This document shows positions 52,685-63,630 of a DNA stretch of 64,000 nucleotides, in pieces; within the stretch, counting starts at the first letter, position 1, and every line of letters begins with the position of its first letter. The notes below the pieces were generated by a model. That model had not been told where the DNA came from and ran no database searches. It worked only from the letters and a program-made list of their open reading frames with translations. The DNA is from Tricholomella constricta (lineage: Eukaryota; Basidiomycota; Agaricomycetes; Agaricales; Lyophyllaceae). The stretch covers positions 186,001 through 250,000 of the forward strand of contig JAACJP010000001.1 in assembly GCA_013368375.1 (NCBI GenBank), written 5' to 3'. A program made the position numbers and the translations under genes.

Positions 52685-52692
52685 TTACATCA
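52685..52692. repeat. Candidate target-site duplication of the LINE (TTACATCA, right copy)
   Basis: Mate of 28095-28102. Confidence 0.5.
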
Positions 52693-53394
52693 TTAGTCGC
52701 ACGTGACTTCCGATTCCTTTTGCTTCCGTTTTTGCGTCCGCATCCTCAGCCGTCTTTCTTCATTACTACGACGCTGAGGATGTAAGTCATACCTACAGTC
52801 ACTATTACCTTCCTTTTTACTGATAGACTTGTAGTTCTACTTGTCTTGTTCTAGGTATATAAAATGATAGCCGTCTTTCTTCATTACTACGACGCTGAGG
52901 ATTTCTACTTGTCTTGTTCTAGTTCCAGGCCATCAACCATACGATAAGATTTTTACGTCTGGTAAACCTAATAATCGTTGGTATCCTGCAGGGCTGAAAA
53001 CAAAATCAGCTAATCACCTGGTCGGGCTCAGAGTCTGGATTGCAATAATGCAAGGTTATGTCCTTTATTACGCCAACTCAAATTAAGGACCATCCAACAC
53101 TTTTGGCGGGAAGGAAGCTGACGCAGATCATCAGTTTTTTGAGACAGTCAGATCCTCATGTCCTTCGACCTTCACTCGCAGCAAATCCATCCACTCATAT
53201 TGGATAGGCCTGTTCTTCGACGCGGATGATGGTCACGTGAATGTCGCAAGTTCCACGCCTGCCAGTTCTCAATTCCTCTTCGACTCTCCCACCACTGTCT
53301 TATTTTTTCTACATAAGCCCCGTCTCCAAGGTTTACCGGCTTAATTATCATTCTCTTTCTGCTTATTGCACTTGACCGACCTTACTCAAACGCA
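52693..53394. other. Right flank of the nest, with a spliced-copy tandem duplication
   Basis: About 700 bp with no gene recognised. It contains the duplication annotated at 52748-52922. The part after 53100 likely holds the promoter and pyrimidine-rich leader of the next gene. Confidence 0.4.
52748..52922 (+). repeat. Tandem duplicate, second copy missing exactly an intron
   Basis: Copy 1 (52748-52854) is 107 bp and copy 2 (52869-52922) is 54 bp. They match base for base except that copy 2 lacks 52782-52834, a 53-nt segment starting GTAAGT, containing CTGAT and ending TTGTAG, which is a textbook fungal intron. Copy 2 therefore looks like a spliced version of copy 1. The parent gene, if any, was not recognised. 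Confidence 0.85.
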
Positions 53395-54935
53395 ATGTCG
53401 CAGTTTGCCACCACCTACGACCCAAACTCTGCTAGCGAACTGCCCGTCGCTTTGCCCTCTGCCCCACTGGTCGTTTTGACCGAATCAGAGGTCCTTCAGC
53501 CCCCACTGACGCGTCGTGGAACCGGTCCCGGGATAATCCTCGTTCTTCCTCATTTGGAAGATCTGAATCTCAGAAAGACGGGTGCGAAGCCCTTGGACCC
53601 GGAACCCATTCAGAAATGGGCAGAGGAAGGGTTCGCTGTTGCGGGTATAACTCCGAGCTCAGCCGGATGGTCGTTTGAGCAGTCACTGAAAAGGACCACG
53701 GACGCGTTGCTTGATCTGAAGGAACTTGACACCCGTGATAAGTTTGCCGTCGTTGGTACGCCAGATCATCGCTTTTGCAGAGTGGCTTGTTTATCTCGAA
53801 TGTTCAGTTTACTGCCCGGAACTTGTGCCTTCCGTTATCTCAGCTGTGTCCGCCGATCCCCGTATCGTAGCACTGGTCATCTACGCCTCCAGTCCATTTG
53901 TACAAAGTGCATCTATCCCCACTTTGGTTCATCTCCCTAGAGGATCCAAACCAGCGGTTTCATCCTCATCTGTTGACTTTCACGTGTATCCGTGTGCTTC
54001 GCCTCGTTTCGTTCTCCCCCAGACTACCGAGTACGATCCTGGCAGCGCAGCTCTCGCCCACAGCCGCTCCCTAGTATTTTTGAGAAAATGGCTCGGCGGC
54101 CCTGTGTTCGACCTAGAGGCTATCTGGGACGAACACACGTACTTTGAATTTGAGGACAGAAGCGTCGCAAAGACGATGGGAACCATGGTGGTTTGTCTGT
54201 CTTACACCATCTCCAGAGCAATGTATGCTCATGAGTACGGCTGATACAGGCCGAGCCGTACGTCAATCATGTTCCTACGGTAAATATCGTCATTTCGGGT
54301 GCGCTTCAATTGAACTCAGATGGTCCCCAGATGACAGGGGGTGTCAGGCGTGAAAACCTCACCGCCTTTTATCGTGACCACTTTATCTTTGCGTCGGTCA
54401 ATCAACAGATAACTCCTCAATGTTTTGACATGAGCTCATAGGAACCCTCCTGACACTGCCATGCAAGTTGTGTCACGGACGGTCGGTCCTGACCGCGTCA
54501 TCGGTGTGTCATGGCCGGCTCTACTCCTGTATTTCCTTCCTCACCATGCATCATCAGATGAGTTCATCTTTAGCTTCACGCATGATAGGATAGTCGATGC
54601 TCTGCTTCCAGGGGTACCCCCTAGTGGCAAGAAGCTGACGATACCAATGATCGCTGTCGTCAACATCCGAGGAGATAGGCTCTACAACGGTAGGTTGTTG
54701 GCTCGACAAGTCCGTCTCTTCCTAACAGGTCGCAGAGCATATCTGGTGGGATCAAGCAACTGCACTGCGTCAGGCAGGCGTTCTTCCATCCCATGTGCCG
54801 TATCCTACTCCTGAAGGAGACTGGAGCCTCCGTTTGCCAGTCGCTGGGCCTGAGAGTGCGGCGATGCTGCTAGACGAAGCAAACGGCAAGAGCAATCTTA
54901 TGTTCGAGGATGATTGGGGTCTCCAACAGGTATAG
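53395..54935 (+). CDS. Dienelactone-hydrolase-like / SnoaL (NTF2-fold) fusion protein
   Basis: The start is MSQFATTYDPNSASELPVAL. The N-terminal domain has the DLH pattern (GPGIILVLPHLEDLN, EEGFAVAGITP). A 52-nt intron (53755-53806) joins KFAVVV to YCPELVPSVISAV and ALVIYAS. The usual DLH nucleophile Cys motif and the C-terminal His are not visible (YPCASPRF stands where YxxxxHGF would be), so this half is probably inactive. The C-terminal half is SnoaL/NTF2-like: AEPYVNHVPTMTGGVRRENLTAFYRDHFIF, NPPDTAMQVVSRTVG, DEFIFSFTHD, IPMIAVVNIRGDRLY and IWWDQATALRQAGVLP. The stop is TAG 54933-54935. This fusion is a recurrent fungal family of unknown substrate. Several small exons near 54240-54700 are inferred. 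Confidence 0.75.
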
Positions 54936-55154
54936 AAGTAATTTCTTACAACCATTTATCGATGTGTATGTATGGTGTATTCTATCTCTCGGGCGTGCTG
55001 AAACCCCAAGGAGAACTAAAGAGCACTAGCGATTCCCGTGCAACTACACATGAAGCACCTGACACTACCAATTACGCAAAGCCATCCACGATAAGTCTAT
55101 TGCCCGATATAACTAAGTAACAGGAACACAATCAACGCCCCTGAAGTCTTGAGG

Positions 55155-55580
55155 CTAATTTCCGATGTACCCCCAGTCACCACCAGTCGCCTCATTGGCG
55201 TGCGTTCCCGTATTCGTACACGTAGATGAGAACGCCCCGGCCCAACTGATCGTCATCACTGCACTTTGATCCAAACGCGGGATGGCGTTAGGGGCAGTCA
55301 GCCGTTTCGCCGATCTTGTCTCGTCGTTCGGGCGCGACGGACCGCTCGATCGCGTGCCGCTGCCGTCAAACGAACACGGAGTTGTAGATGAGGGGGCGCG
55401 CGGAGTGACTGGCAGTGTTGTAGACGGCGTAGGAAGCAACGGACCCAATGTTGTCGCCGAGCGTAAAAAGTGTCAGGCTGTCTGTCCCTAGGAACTTGGA
55501 TACGAAAGCTGCACCGTAAAAAGGTGCTCCACGCCATTCGACGCCGAATAGGTGACTTGTGCAGCTTCGCCAAAGTTAGG
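55155..55580 (-). pseudogene. GH79 (beta-glucuronidase-like) C-terminal remnant
   Basis: The minus strand first reads PFYGAAFVSKFLGTDSLTLF and DNIGSVASYAVYN, then after a frame change RSAKRLTAPNAIPRLDQSAV and ISWAGAFSSTC, ending GGDWGYIGN. This order suits the C-terminal beta-sandwich of fungal GH79 enzymes (YxAxxVxEFxG.. VKRLxAPxA..TWAGQ). An in-frame stop (YNSVFV then TGA) and a frame shift near 55370 break it, and nothing upstream resembles the catalytic barrel. Assignment is by family pattern, moderate confidence. Confidence 0.45.
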
Positions 55581-57089
55581 ACTAATTATAATATACCAGC
55601 TTTACATGTTGCTACATTTGTAGTTCAGCGGACGTCTACCACGGCCCGAAGGCATTAGAGGCTTGTCAGAGTTGTCTTATGAAATATCGTTTGCCTGCAC
55701 CATGTACCGCAGCAGCCAGTGTTATACTGTCTCGTAGGCGCCACGATACCTCTATTGTGGCGCACGTACGACTTGCGCGTAGCTCATAAATTATGCGAAT
55801 TAGCACCCCCAACACGCGGACTGCGAATAAGAATGTCCACTGAACGCCTTAACAAATAAGGTCGCCGAGCTGAGCCTTAGGATGAGGCCCGCTGTGCTCC
55901 ACACTGGGAGGTTGAAAGTACACCGCCGCTTAGATGTTTCCGATGCATCTTACGTATCCAGTTTACCAACGATAATGGTGTGGGGACTATAGACGCTGCG
56001 AGTTGGGAGGGGAACAAAGAACTTCGGACCGCGCGAGTGACCGATAATACTGAATATAACCGAGATAGTAGTCCAGAAGTCAAATAAGCAAACACAGATG
56101 TATTTGAGTAAAAAGCAGAAGATGGACACCAAGAATAAAACAGGGATAGAATGGTACGAGAGTGTACAAGCACCCCGATGCCCCCTTGGCCTGTACCTAC
56201 AAGTCGTGTTCGGGCATGTGTTTGATGCGTGATTGGATGCGTGATTGGGCGTGATGTCATTCTCGTGCATATGTTCTTTCCTCGACTGGCCGGTTCACCG
56301 GCCCCACAATGGTGCCAAAAAATGAACCCAACATTCGGGCTCGTTCCCAAGCTCTATCGATAACAGGTTTGGCATCATCTTCGCAGCTTGGACCGCAGCC
56401 AGAGGGTACTGGGCTGGTTAACTAAGGCAATGATTCGGCCCGACCGTCACTTCCCCTTTCATTTTCGTGAGCAATCGAATTCAGTTTCCTGGATGAATAA
56501 CTGAAACTGAGCGGCACCCCCAATGCCAATGGCAGGAGGCGGGCGGCCAACTCTATAAGACACTAAGTCATCGAGGGGATGATCAACGGTATAATCCGAA
56601 AAATGAAGAACTCGAGAGAGACACTGGAGAAGGGCTTGTCCTGGTCCACTTTCACGTCCTTGGAGGGAGAGTGGGGAGGGGAGGTTCGTAATGCCCAGCG
56701 TAGATACGTTGTAGGATAAACAAGCTCGCTGCAGCCACAAGTACAAGCAGGATGGTCTCAGGTGTAATGAGCAAGGTCGATGGAAATGTCCATTGGAACG
56801 TTCTTATTCAGAGGACAAGAACGCAAGCTTATTCGTCCCATTAGAAGCGATGACCTACGTCGATATCGAGCTACTGCCAGAGGGTACAAGCCAGATGTTC
56901 CCGAGTTATTATCTGCCAGCACGTAACTGGCAAGCAACAAGAATTACATCCTCGCGGAACCTTTTACACCAAAACTCGCTGAAAGCAGTGTCGTGGTCCG
57001 CTCTTCACATCGCTGAACCGTCAATAAAGTCATATCGAGAGCGAATGACACCAGATGAGGCACACGGCACGTCCCCACATGCGGATGAT
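55581..57089. other. Intergenic region
   Basis: About 1.5 kb without a convincing gene. Short open frames on both strands have no domain. It may contain further decayed material from the GH79-like locus and the 3' UTR of the bystin gene. A small hairpin (ggcgccac..gtggcgc) occurs near 55738-55765. Confidence 0.4.
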
Positions 57090-58840
57090 TCACGACATCT
57101 CTACATCCTGATCCACAGCGGCGCGCGGCGCGCCTCTCACGACGGAAGTGACGAGCTCCCTCCTGATCTCGGCGCTTATCTGAGGGTGGGGCGTCGCGCG
57201 GATGACGTCTAGCAGAGCGTCCTTTTGGTCTGGCGTTAAATCTGACGCGTATCTAATCACAAAACGAACATGGATTCAGGACCTACCACAGAGGAAGTAG
57301 AATGCGTCAGAACTGACCGTTGTGCGAAGACAAGGAGGCTCTGGTGCCAGAGGACTGGCAGCTTATCAGCATCGCCACGCGTTTTCGCCTTGTAGCTATT
57401 CGAGAGGCGGATAAAGTGGAAGACGAGAGCGTCGACAACTTTATACGGCAGTTCGAATTTTTTGTCAATCAAGACTCGGATAAATAGGGAGTTGGGGCCT
57501 TGCGATGGAAGGCGGATCAGTCAGAATAAAGCACCGAGTGGGCTGAACTAAAATTTGACCCTACCGGAGTAGTCCATCTCTGCGATATGGAGGAGGGCTG
57601 CAGAGGCATGTAGGACGGGGATTTTAGTTCGGGCTAGGATAGAAGCCACGATTGCTGCTTCCTTCAAAGAGCATCCTTGCTGGAGATGGATGTTTTTGAG
57701 CCTTGTAAATGAGATTCACAGAAGAGTATGGCTCACATCAAGCATAGGGAATATGATACCCTTGAAGAACGCGCCCGGTTTATAGAGCGCTCTCTTCAGG
57801 CTTTCATAATACTGAGGGTTCAGTTTTTTATTCTCCCGAATATCATCCCGGATCGCATCCAGTAACACGACACTGAGGAATAGCTGTGCTTGTGGTGGCT
57901 TCATGTTTGATATAAAGATCCTGGTAGCTGCGCGGCAGGCATGTGGAGACCAGTTTTCAGGGCTGGTGAGGGCCAGCATGCGCGCCCAAGCGGGGAGGGA
58001 GGGTATAACCTTGAACACTTTGGGCAGGGCACCAGATTTATATTTGTGAAGAAATATGCCGAGCCTAAACAATTGCATGAACATCGAGTACTCGATGAAA
58101 AGGACGGGTACAAACTTTGTGTACGCTTCCACTACCTTCGGATCAAGACCGAGCGCTGGGTCCGGTTTGTCGGGATCTGCAGCACGTTAGAACGATAGTT
58201 AGGACATTATGAATTGCCAATCTCACCTTGCTGGGTCTTTTGGATCACAGCAGCATTTCCTGCTTCGCCCTCCTGGATTTTTGAGAAGATGATGTCTGCT
58301 AGAGTGCGTCTCTCGCCCGCGTTTGAAGGCAGCAGTGCATCCAGGGTATCCATATCGCCCGCATCGATTTCCTACAGCCATCGTGAGTCATGGTTGGAGG
58401 ACACTTATGATGTACCTCACAAATATCTCTTCGACTTCTTCACCATTTTCTACGTCGTAGAACTCGTTTTCATCGTCTTCACTTTCGTCCTCAGTGCCGT
58501 CGCGCATCGCATGCGTTCTTGATCGTGAGGTAGATGCGAGGTCAACAGGCTCATCTTCAGGCATCTCCAGCTCATCTTGTTGGGCCCTCGCGAGTTCAAA
58601 AATTCGCTGAGATGTCTTTGGATCTAAAATCACCTGCTGGGTGGTTAACGGCGACGCAAGAGCGGTGCAGAGGGACGATCAGACCTCGGGGTTCTCGTCC
58701 TCATTGCCGAGGCTTTTCTTAGATTTTTTTCGCTTGCCGGGCTGAGAGATCCGTCCATACTTGGCTTGTATTTCGTCCTCGTCGAGCTGAGCGAGAAGGG
58801 GGTCGTGTCTAGGCTTGCCGGGCTTGGTTGCGCGAGGCAT
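57090..58840 (-). CDS. ENP1: Bystin / Enp1, 40S ribosome biogenesis factor
   Basis: Nucleolar/cytoplasmic factor for 18S rRNA maturation and 40S export. ATG 58838-58840 begins [20 protein letters not shown], then [15 protein letters not shown]. The next exons give [19 protein letters not shown], an acidic Asp/Glu stretch, [12 protein letters not shown], and the long conserved exon [103 protein letters not shown] and [20 protein letters not shown] follow. The last exon [29 protein letters not shown] ends EMS before TGA 57090-57092. All blocks match; about seven introns. Confidence 0.94.
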
Positions 58841-59050
58841 GGTTATCGTCGATAGTGGTCTAAGTGATCGAGCAGCCGAAAAAAGTCGGACATCGGAATT
58901 TGGAAGCCGGAAACCACGCGACTCGCGTCGCTTAGTTATTTATGTATTTAAAACGAAACTCGGGTTGGCAGTCGACCGTCAAGTCTGCCAAACTTCAAAG
59001 CGTGTCCATTTCATTCCTTTCCCTCTTTCTTCCGTACCACCATCATCTCC
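58841..59050. promoter_or_regulatory. Bidirectional promoter region, ENP1 / UXS
   Basis: 210 bp between the start codons of two divergent genes, so it carries both promoters. No specific element is claimed. Confidence 0.5.
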
Positions 59051-60628
59051 ATGTCCCACTCCCCCGTCAGTGCCATGTCCGCTCTTTGCACTCCCCAAGC
59101 TCATCCTTTTTTTGACCAGATCACCACTCTCGACAAGAACGGTGAGGAAATAACCACCGTTGGCCTTGACCGGTTTGGTTTCGATAGTAGAGTCCCCATC
59201 GATGTCCTGCGTTCTCTCTATCTGCGTTCTCACTATGTCGTTTCTGCAAACGACATCAATGATGTAAAGGACCTTGACTCCGAGAACGCAGAGACTCAGC
59301 ACGCCAAGTTCCTTCAGGGTCATGCTGCTTACCAGTCCAAGTCCATATTCCACCCCGACACCCAATCCATCTCGTATACAACGCTATCGCGCTTCCCGCC
59401 AGTCAAGCTCCTTCCGCACAACCTGCGAAAACGTATTTTGGTCACTGGTGGCGCCGGCTTTGTCGGATCGCATCTAGTTGACCGCTTGATGCTCCTCGGC
59501 CATGAAGTCACCGTCATAGACAACTTCTTTACAGGCTCGAAAACTACCGTCTGCCACTGGATCGGTCATCCCAACTTCGAAATGGTCCGCCACGACGTCG
59601 TTGAGCCTTTTATGATCGAATGTGACCGTGCGTGTTTGATCCAGGTCCGCTCAGCATACGTTCTTATCGCTATGGTATCTAGAGATCTACCACCTTGCTT
59701 GTCCTGCGTCGCCTCCGCATTACCAATTCAACGCGGTTAAAACCATTAAAACCTCTTTCATGGGGACCTTGAACATGCTTGGACTCGCCAAGCGCACAAA
59801 AGCCAGGTTCTTGATTAGTAGTACCTCGGGTAAGTGAAGATGAGGCTCAGTCTGGACCAAACTAACGAATTGAATTATTCAGAGGTCTACGGCGATCCTG
59901 AGGTCCATCCGCAGACCGAGGAATAGTGAGTTTATTCAAGGCTCTTTTATCCCCGTCATCTGATTGCATGGTAAGTTGGGGACATGTCAACCCTATCGGA
60001 CCCCGAGCCTGTTATGATGAGGGAAAACGCGTGGCCGAGACTCTGACCTACGGTTTCCAGAGACAAGACGGCGTTGATGTTCGAGTCGCTCGAATCTTCA
60101 ATACCTACGGGCCTCGCAGTAAGTACATCTACTCTGCAAGGCAATTGGGGGACTCTTCACATGGGTTTACATGCTTCGCCCTCGCTAGTGAACCCCTACG
60201 ACGGTCGTGTCGTCTCTAATTTCATAGTGCAAGCACTCAAGGGCGAGGACATGACCGTCTACGGCGACGGCAAACAGACGCGGTCCTTCCAATACGTACA
60301 CGACTTGACCGACGGCCTGATCGCGCTCATGAACTCGGATGAAACGCGCCCCGTTAACATTGGCAACGGCGACGAGTTCACAATCGGCGAGTTCGCAGAG
60401 CTCGTGCGCGAGGTCGTGGAGAGGGTGCAGGACCAAGACGGCGACGTGCGCACGCGACGCGTCGAGATCGTGCACCATGCCATGCCCACAGATGACCCGC
60501 AGAAGAGGCGCCCAGACACGACACGCGCCAAGGAGTCCCTTGATTGGCAGCCCAAGTGGACTGTCCGCATGGGGCTTGAGGAGATGGTGAGGTACTACAA
60601 GGCCAAGATGGCCGAGGGGAGCATTTAG
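59051..60628 (+). CDS. UXS1: UDP-glucuronate decarboxylase (UDP-xylose synthase)
   Basis: NAD-dependent SDR enzyme converting UDP-glucuronate to UDP-xylose for glycan synthesis. An unusual N-terminal extension of about 120 residues precedes the NAD-binding [16 protein letters not shown]. Then come [42 protein letters not shown] and [16 protein letters not shown]. The catalytic set is [22 protein letters not shown] and [14 protein letters not shown] (YxxxK). Splicing CGC A|TG gives [16 protein letters not shown] (intron 60120-60187 region). [15 protein letters not shown] and [24 protein letters not shown] close the family pattern; TAG at 60626-60628. There is no transmembrane anchor in the extension, so a cytosolic enzyme is inferred. 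Confidence 0.92.
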
Positions 60629-61227
60629 TATCGTCTCCGCGCCGCATGACATGTTTCGATTTCACCGCGTCCTGCTCTCACCTGCTTTCCATTGGACTTT
60701 CCCTGATCCCATCCAGAACAACGTTTTAAACTAGACTTCGTGTATTATGCTTGTGTCCGAGTTGTTGCGTATCATTCACTATAGACATGGACAGATTAGA
60801 CTGTACAAAAAGTAACCGTATCGCATTGACAGAATACTTTCCAAATGGGCAGCGTTTGTTGGTCTGTCAGGCGCCAAAATTGAGATATTTCCTACCTACG
60901 AATAGATCTAGAGAGTAATGTTTCGAGGCAGTAATTAATGTTGTTATCTATCTGGAGGCTCTGGATTCAAGCTCAAAGCTCGTCAAGGGCACCTGTGCAG
61001 TGGGAGCAGCACTGTAGGTAATATTACATGTAAGCTACAATAAATTCTATTTTCCGTGAAAGCGTGAAAGAGCTAGGTATAGGTTGAGGTATAAGTAAGA
61101 CGAGTAAACGGCCAAAGAAATCGAGATATTTTTATCCTACAGCAACACACGTAACGCATGCACTTAAAGTACACTCAAGTCCAGGTGAGAAAGAAGTGTC
61201 AGGAAATCAAAGTGTCCTGGTCAGAAA
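60629..61227. other. Convergent intergenic region
   Basis: 600 bp between two convergent stop codons; AT-rich 3' UTR sequence. No gene or repeat recognised. Confidence 0.4.
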
Positions 61228-63182
61228 CTAGACAAGGAGTCGTTGGAACTGCGCTGCAGGCGTCGCAACGACCTTGGCCATCGAGCCCTTGATGACCTGC
61301 TTGTCTACAGAGCTCGGGTTGAAGGTGTTAGTATTGCGCCGTAGCCGGTTGTCGATCGCTGGCTCTTGAGGCGACGCCGGCTTCTCCGCACGATCTCGGT
61401 CATAATCCTTGGACCGGCCCGGTGGAAGGAAATTACTGTTTCCTGGGGGTGTACGGGCAGATATGAGATATGAGTCGAGGCCCGAAAGGAAAATAAACGC
61501 ACCTGCATAAGATAGGCCGTCCTTCTCTCCGTGGAACCAATGCTCATTTGTCCTTTCAGAATACCTGAGCGACAGGTAAATGTTGGCTAATTACAAAAGA
61601 AGACGACCAGTAGGAGACGCACTTTCTGACAGGCCGGCCATCAGGGCCTACAGGCGAGAAAGCGGTGTGTATTCCTTTACGATATTGCTTCAGTGTGTCT
61701 GCCTGCCGTTTCACCACGTCTTGCGGGAGACAACAAAACGACAGTGACGACGATGGATTGCGTAACGCAATGCTAGCATCCCCAATGATTTCTGCCAGAG
61801 TGCCCAACGCAGCCTTCATTCGTTCCGTTTTGTTCGTTTCCGGTGGCAAAAGTTCCGATCTCATGGGCGGTAGACGAGAAAGGAAATTTGTAAACACCTT
61901 GTTCGCGATTGATGCATGCCAGGGTACGATACTTAGTGTGCCAGAGGCACCTGCAGACGAATCGGTTAGGGTTAGGTTCATATGGTGGCGTGAATGAGTG
62001 TGCAAAAAGACCTTTGACTGGATATAGGACAGCGCTCCCCTCGGCGTTTGTTAATTGTGAAGCTAGCTTCTCAGCATGTACTTTCGGACATGTCTCGTTT
62101 TGCTCGCCCTAGGGTGGGAGAGGTCAGACAAACGGCATGGGCAAGTAATCAAGGCTGAAACCGACATGAAGAAGCAGAACCGGATGTGTGATGGAGGCAA
62201 GGACGTCGGGTTTGAGCGGCGACCGCTGATAAACCCAATTAAGCAACACAGAACCAGTTCCAGACGATCGGTCATACATTCATCACTACACTCAGGGTCT
62301 CTGCGATGCGCAGAATCCGCGCCGGCGGCATACTGGTCTGCCAATATGCAATTAGCTGGATAGCAGAGCATCAGCAAGACTGTCATAGTCATCGAGTAGA
62401 TTCTACGAACATCGTCTCGGATGTCGGAATCACAGTCCTGAAATCATGTCAGGACTATCCGTGTAAGTCAAGCAAGCTCTTGGTAACCTACCTGCCCAAG
62501 CAAAAAAACGACACTCTCTTTTGCAACATGTTCAAATGACTCTAGATCTTCTGCACAGCACCAATTGTTCAATAATTCGTCGTAGGCTGTCATCACCCAT
62601 TTCACTCTACAGGGGGTTAGATGTGCCGTGGGTAGAAAACGTTGAGATACGCTTACTCCATAGGCGGCGGTACACTGCAGAGCGTGAGGCTGAGACACAT
62701 TTCTGGAAACCTGTGATGCATTTACATTGGTCGTGATGGGCTAAAGAGATTATCTGTGGAACGTACAAGACCGCAAATCGAAGTGCACAGTTGACAGATA
62801 AACCTTCCAGTGCCAAGATATGACAAGGAGGCAAGTGTAGAGCCTTCAAAACCTTCAACCATGGTTTGCTTGCACATTCCAGTGAACGCACCTGATGGCA
62901 AAACGCCAGATCTGCTGCCTCCACCCAACTATCGTGCCGCGCGCTTGGCCTTGCCGACGACTTTCCGCATACCCGCATATCAAAAGCAATCACGTTATAG
63001 TTAGAACTTATACGAGGATCCCCGAACTGGTGTTGCAGCCACGTCGAGTCCAGAAATAAAGGATGCAGTATGATGATGCTAGGCTTGTCAGGACGGAATC
63101 CGCCAACGTTACCGCGAGGGGTGTTAGTGGTATAGAAGATGGACGCATAATCGTCCGCACAGTGCAGGTCGACGTAGGGCAT
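61228..63182 (-). CDS. Alpha/beta-hydrolase fold protein
   Basis: ATG at 63180-63182 gives MPYVDLHCADDYASIFYTTN. RPDKPSIIILHPLFLDSTWL is the oxyanion-strand region and ISSNYNVIAFDMRVCGKS the next strand. The nucleophile elbow appears as ILALEGLSVNCALRF, GxSxN rather than GxSxG. The cap and C-terminal exons include VKWVMTAYDELLNNWCC and ESFEHVAKESVVFLLG, then GTLSIVPWHASIANKVFTNFLSRLPP, which contains the probable catalytic His (WHAS). The tail ends MAKVVATPAAQFQRLLV at TAG 61228-61230. Several exons between 62000 and 62500 could not be placed with certainty. Substrate unknown. Basidiomycetes have many such proteins. Confidence 0.65.
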
Positions 63183-63630
63183 TTCGTGGGAGGTGTGCGC
63201 CGTCAAGCGCCAGCAGACTCGAGGGCTGAGAGGTAGGGGTGAAACATAGAGTGAAGAGATAATAACGACAAAAAATACACAAGAAGATCTCGATCGATTA
63301 CCTCAGCCGACTTTGATTACTAGGACCGATCAGGCTCATTCTGTGCCTACGGCGAAGTTCAATTTAGGGTCATGAGACCTTAAAAAATATTACCATCCTG
63401 CAGTGCTTATAGAAAAAATAGCCTGTCGACAATGACGAGAAACTGCGCTATCCATTAGTATAACTACGGTGCTGTTTTCACTTTCAGGCGTCACTGCTGG
63501 AGAGGTACCCTACTGGAGAAATGGGGCGGCATGCACGGTGAATTGATCCGACTCAGCTATATTGTCCACTGACCCTGATCAAAATCTGATTGAGGTTCCA
63601 AGTACTACTCGATTTGTTAGCATTATGGCT
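63183..63630. other. Intergenic region
   Basis: Promoter of the alpha/beta hydrolase and 3' region of the partial gene. Nothing else recognised. Confidence 0.4.

Noticed and set aside
61228..63182. Two separate genes at 61228-62005 and 62468-63182
   Set aside because: The C-terminal piece (TLSIVPWHASIANKVF) looks like the catalytic-His end of the same alpha/beta hydrolase, so one multi-exon gene is preferred, though the middle is not settled.
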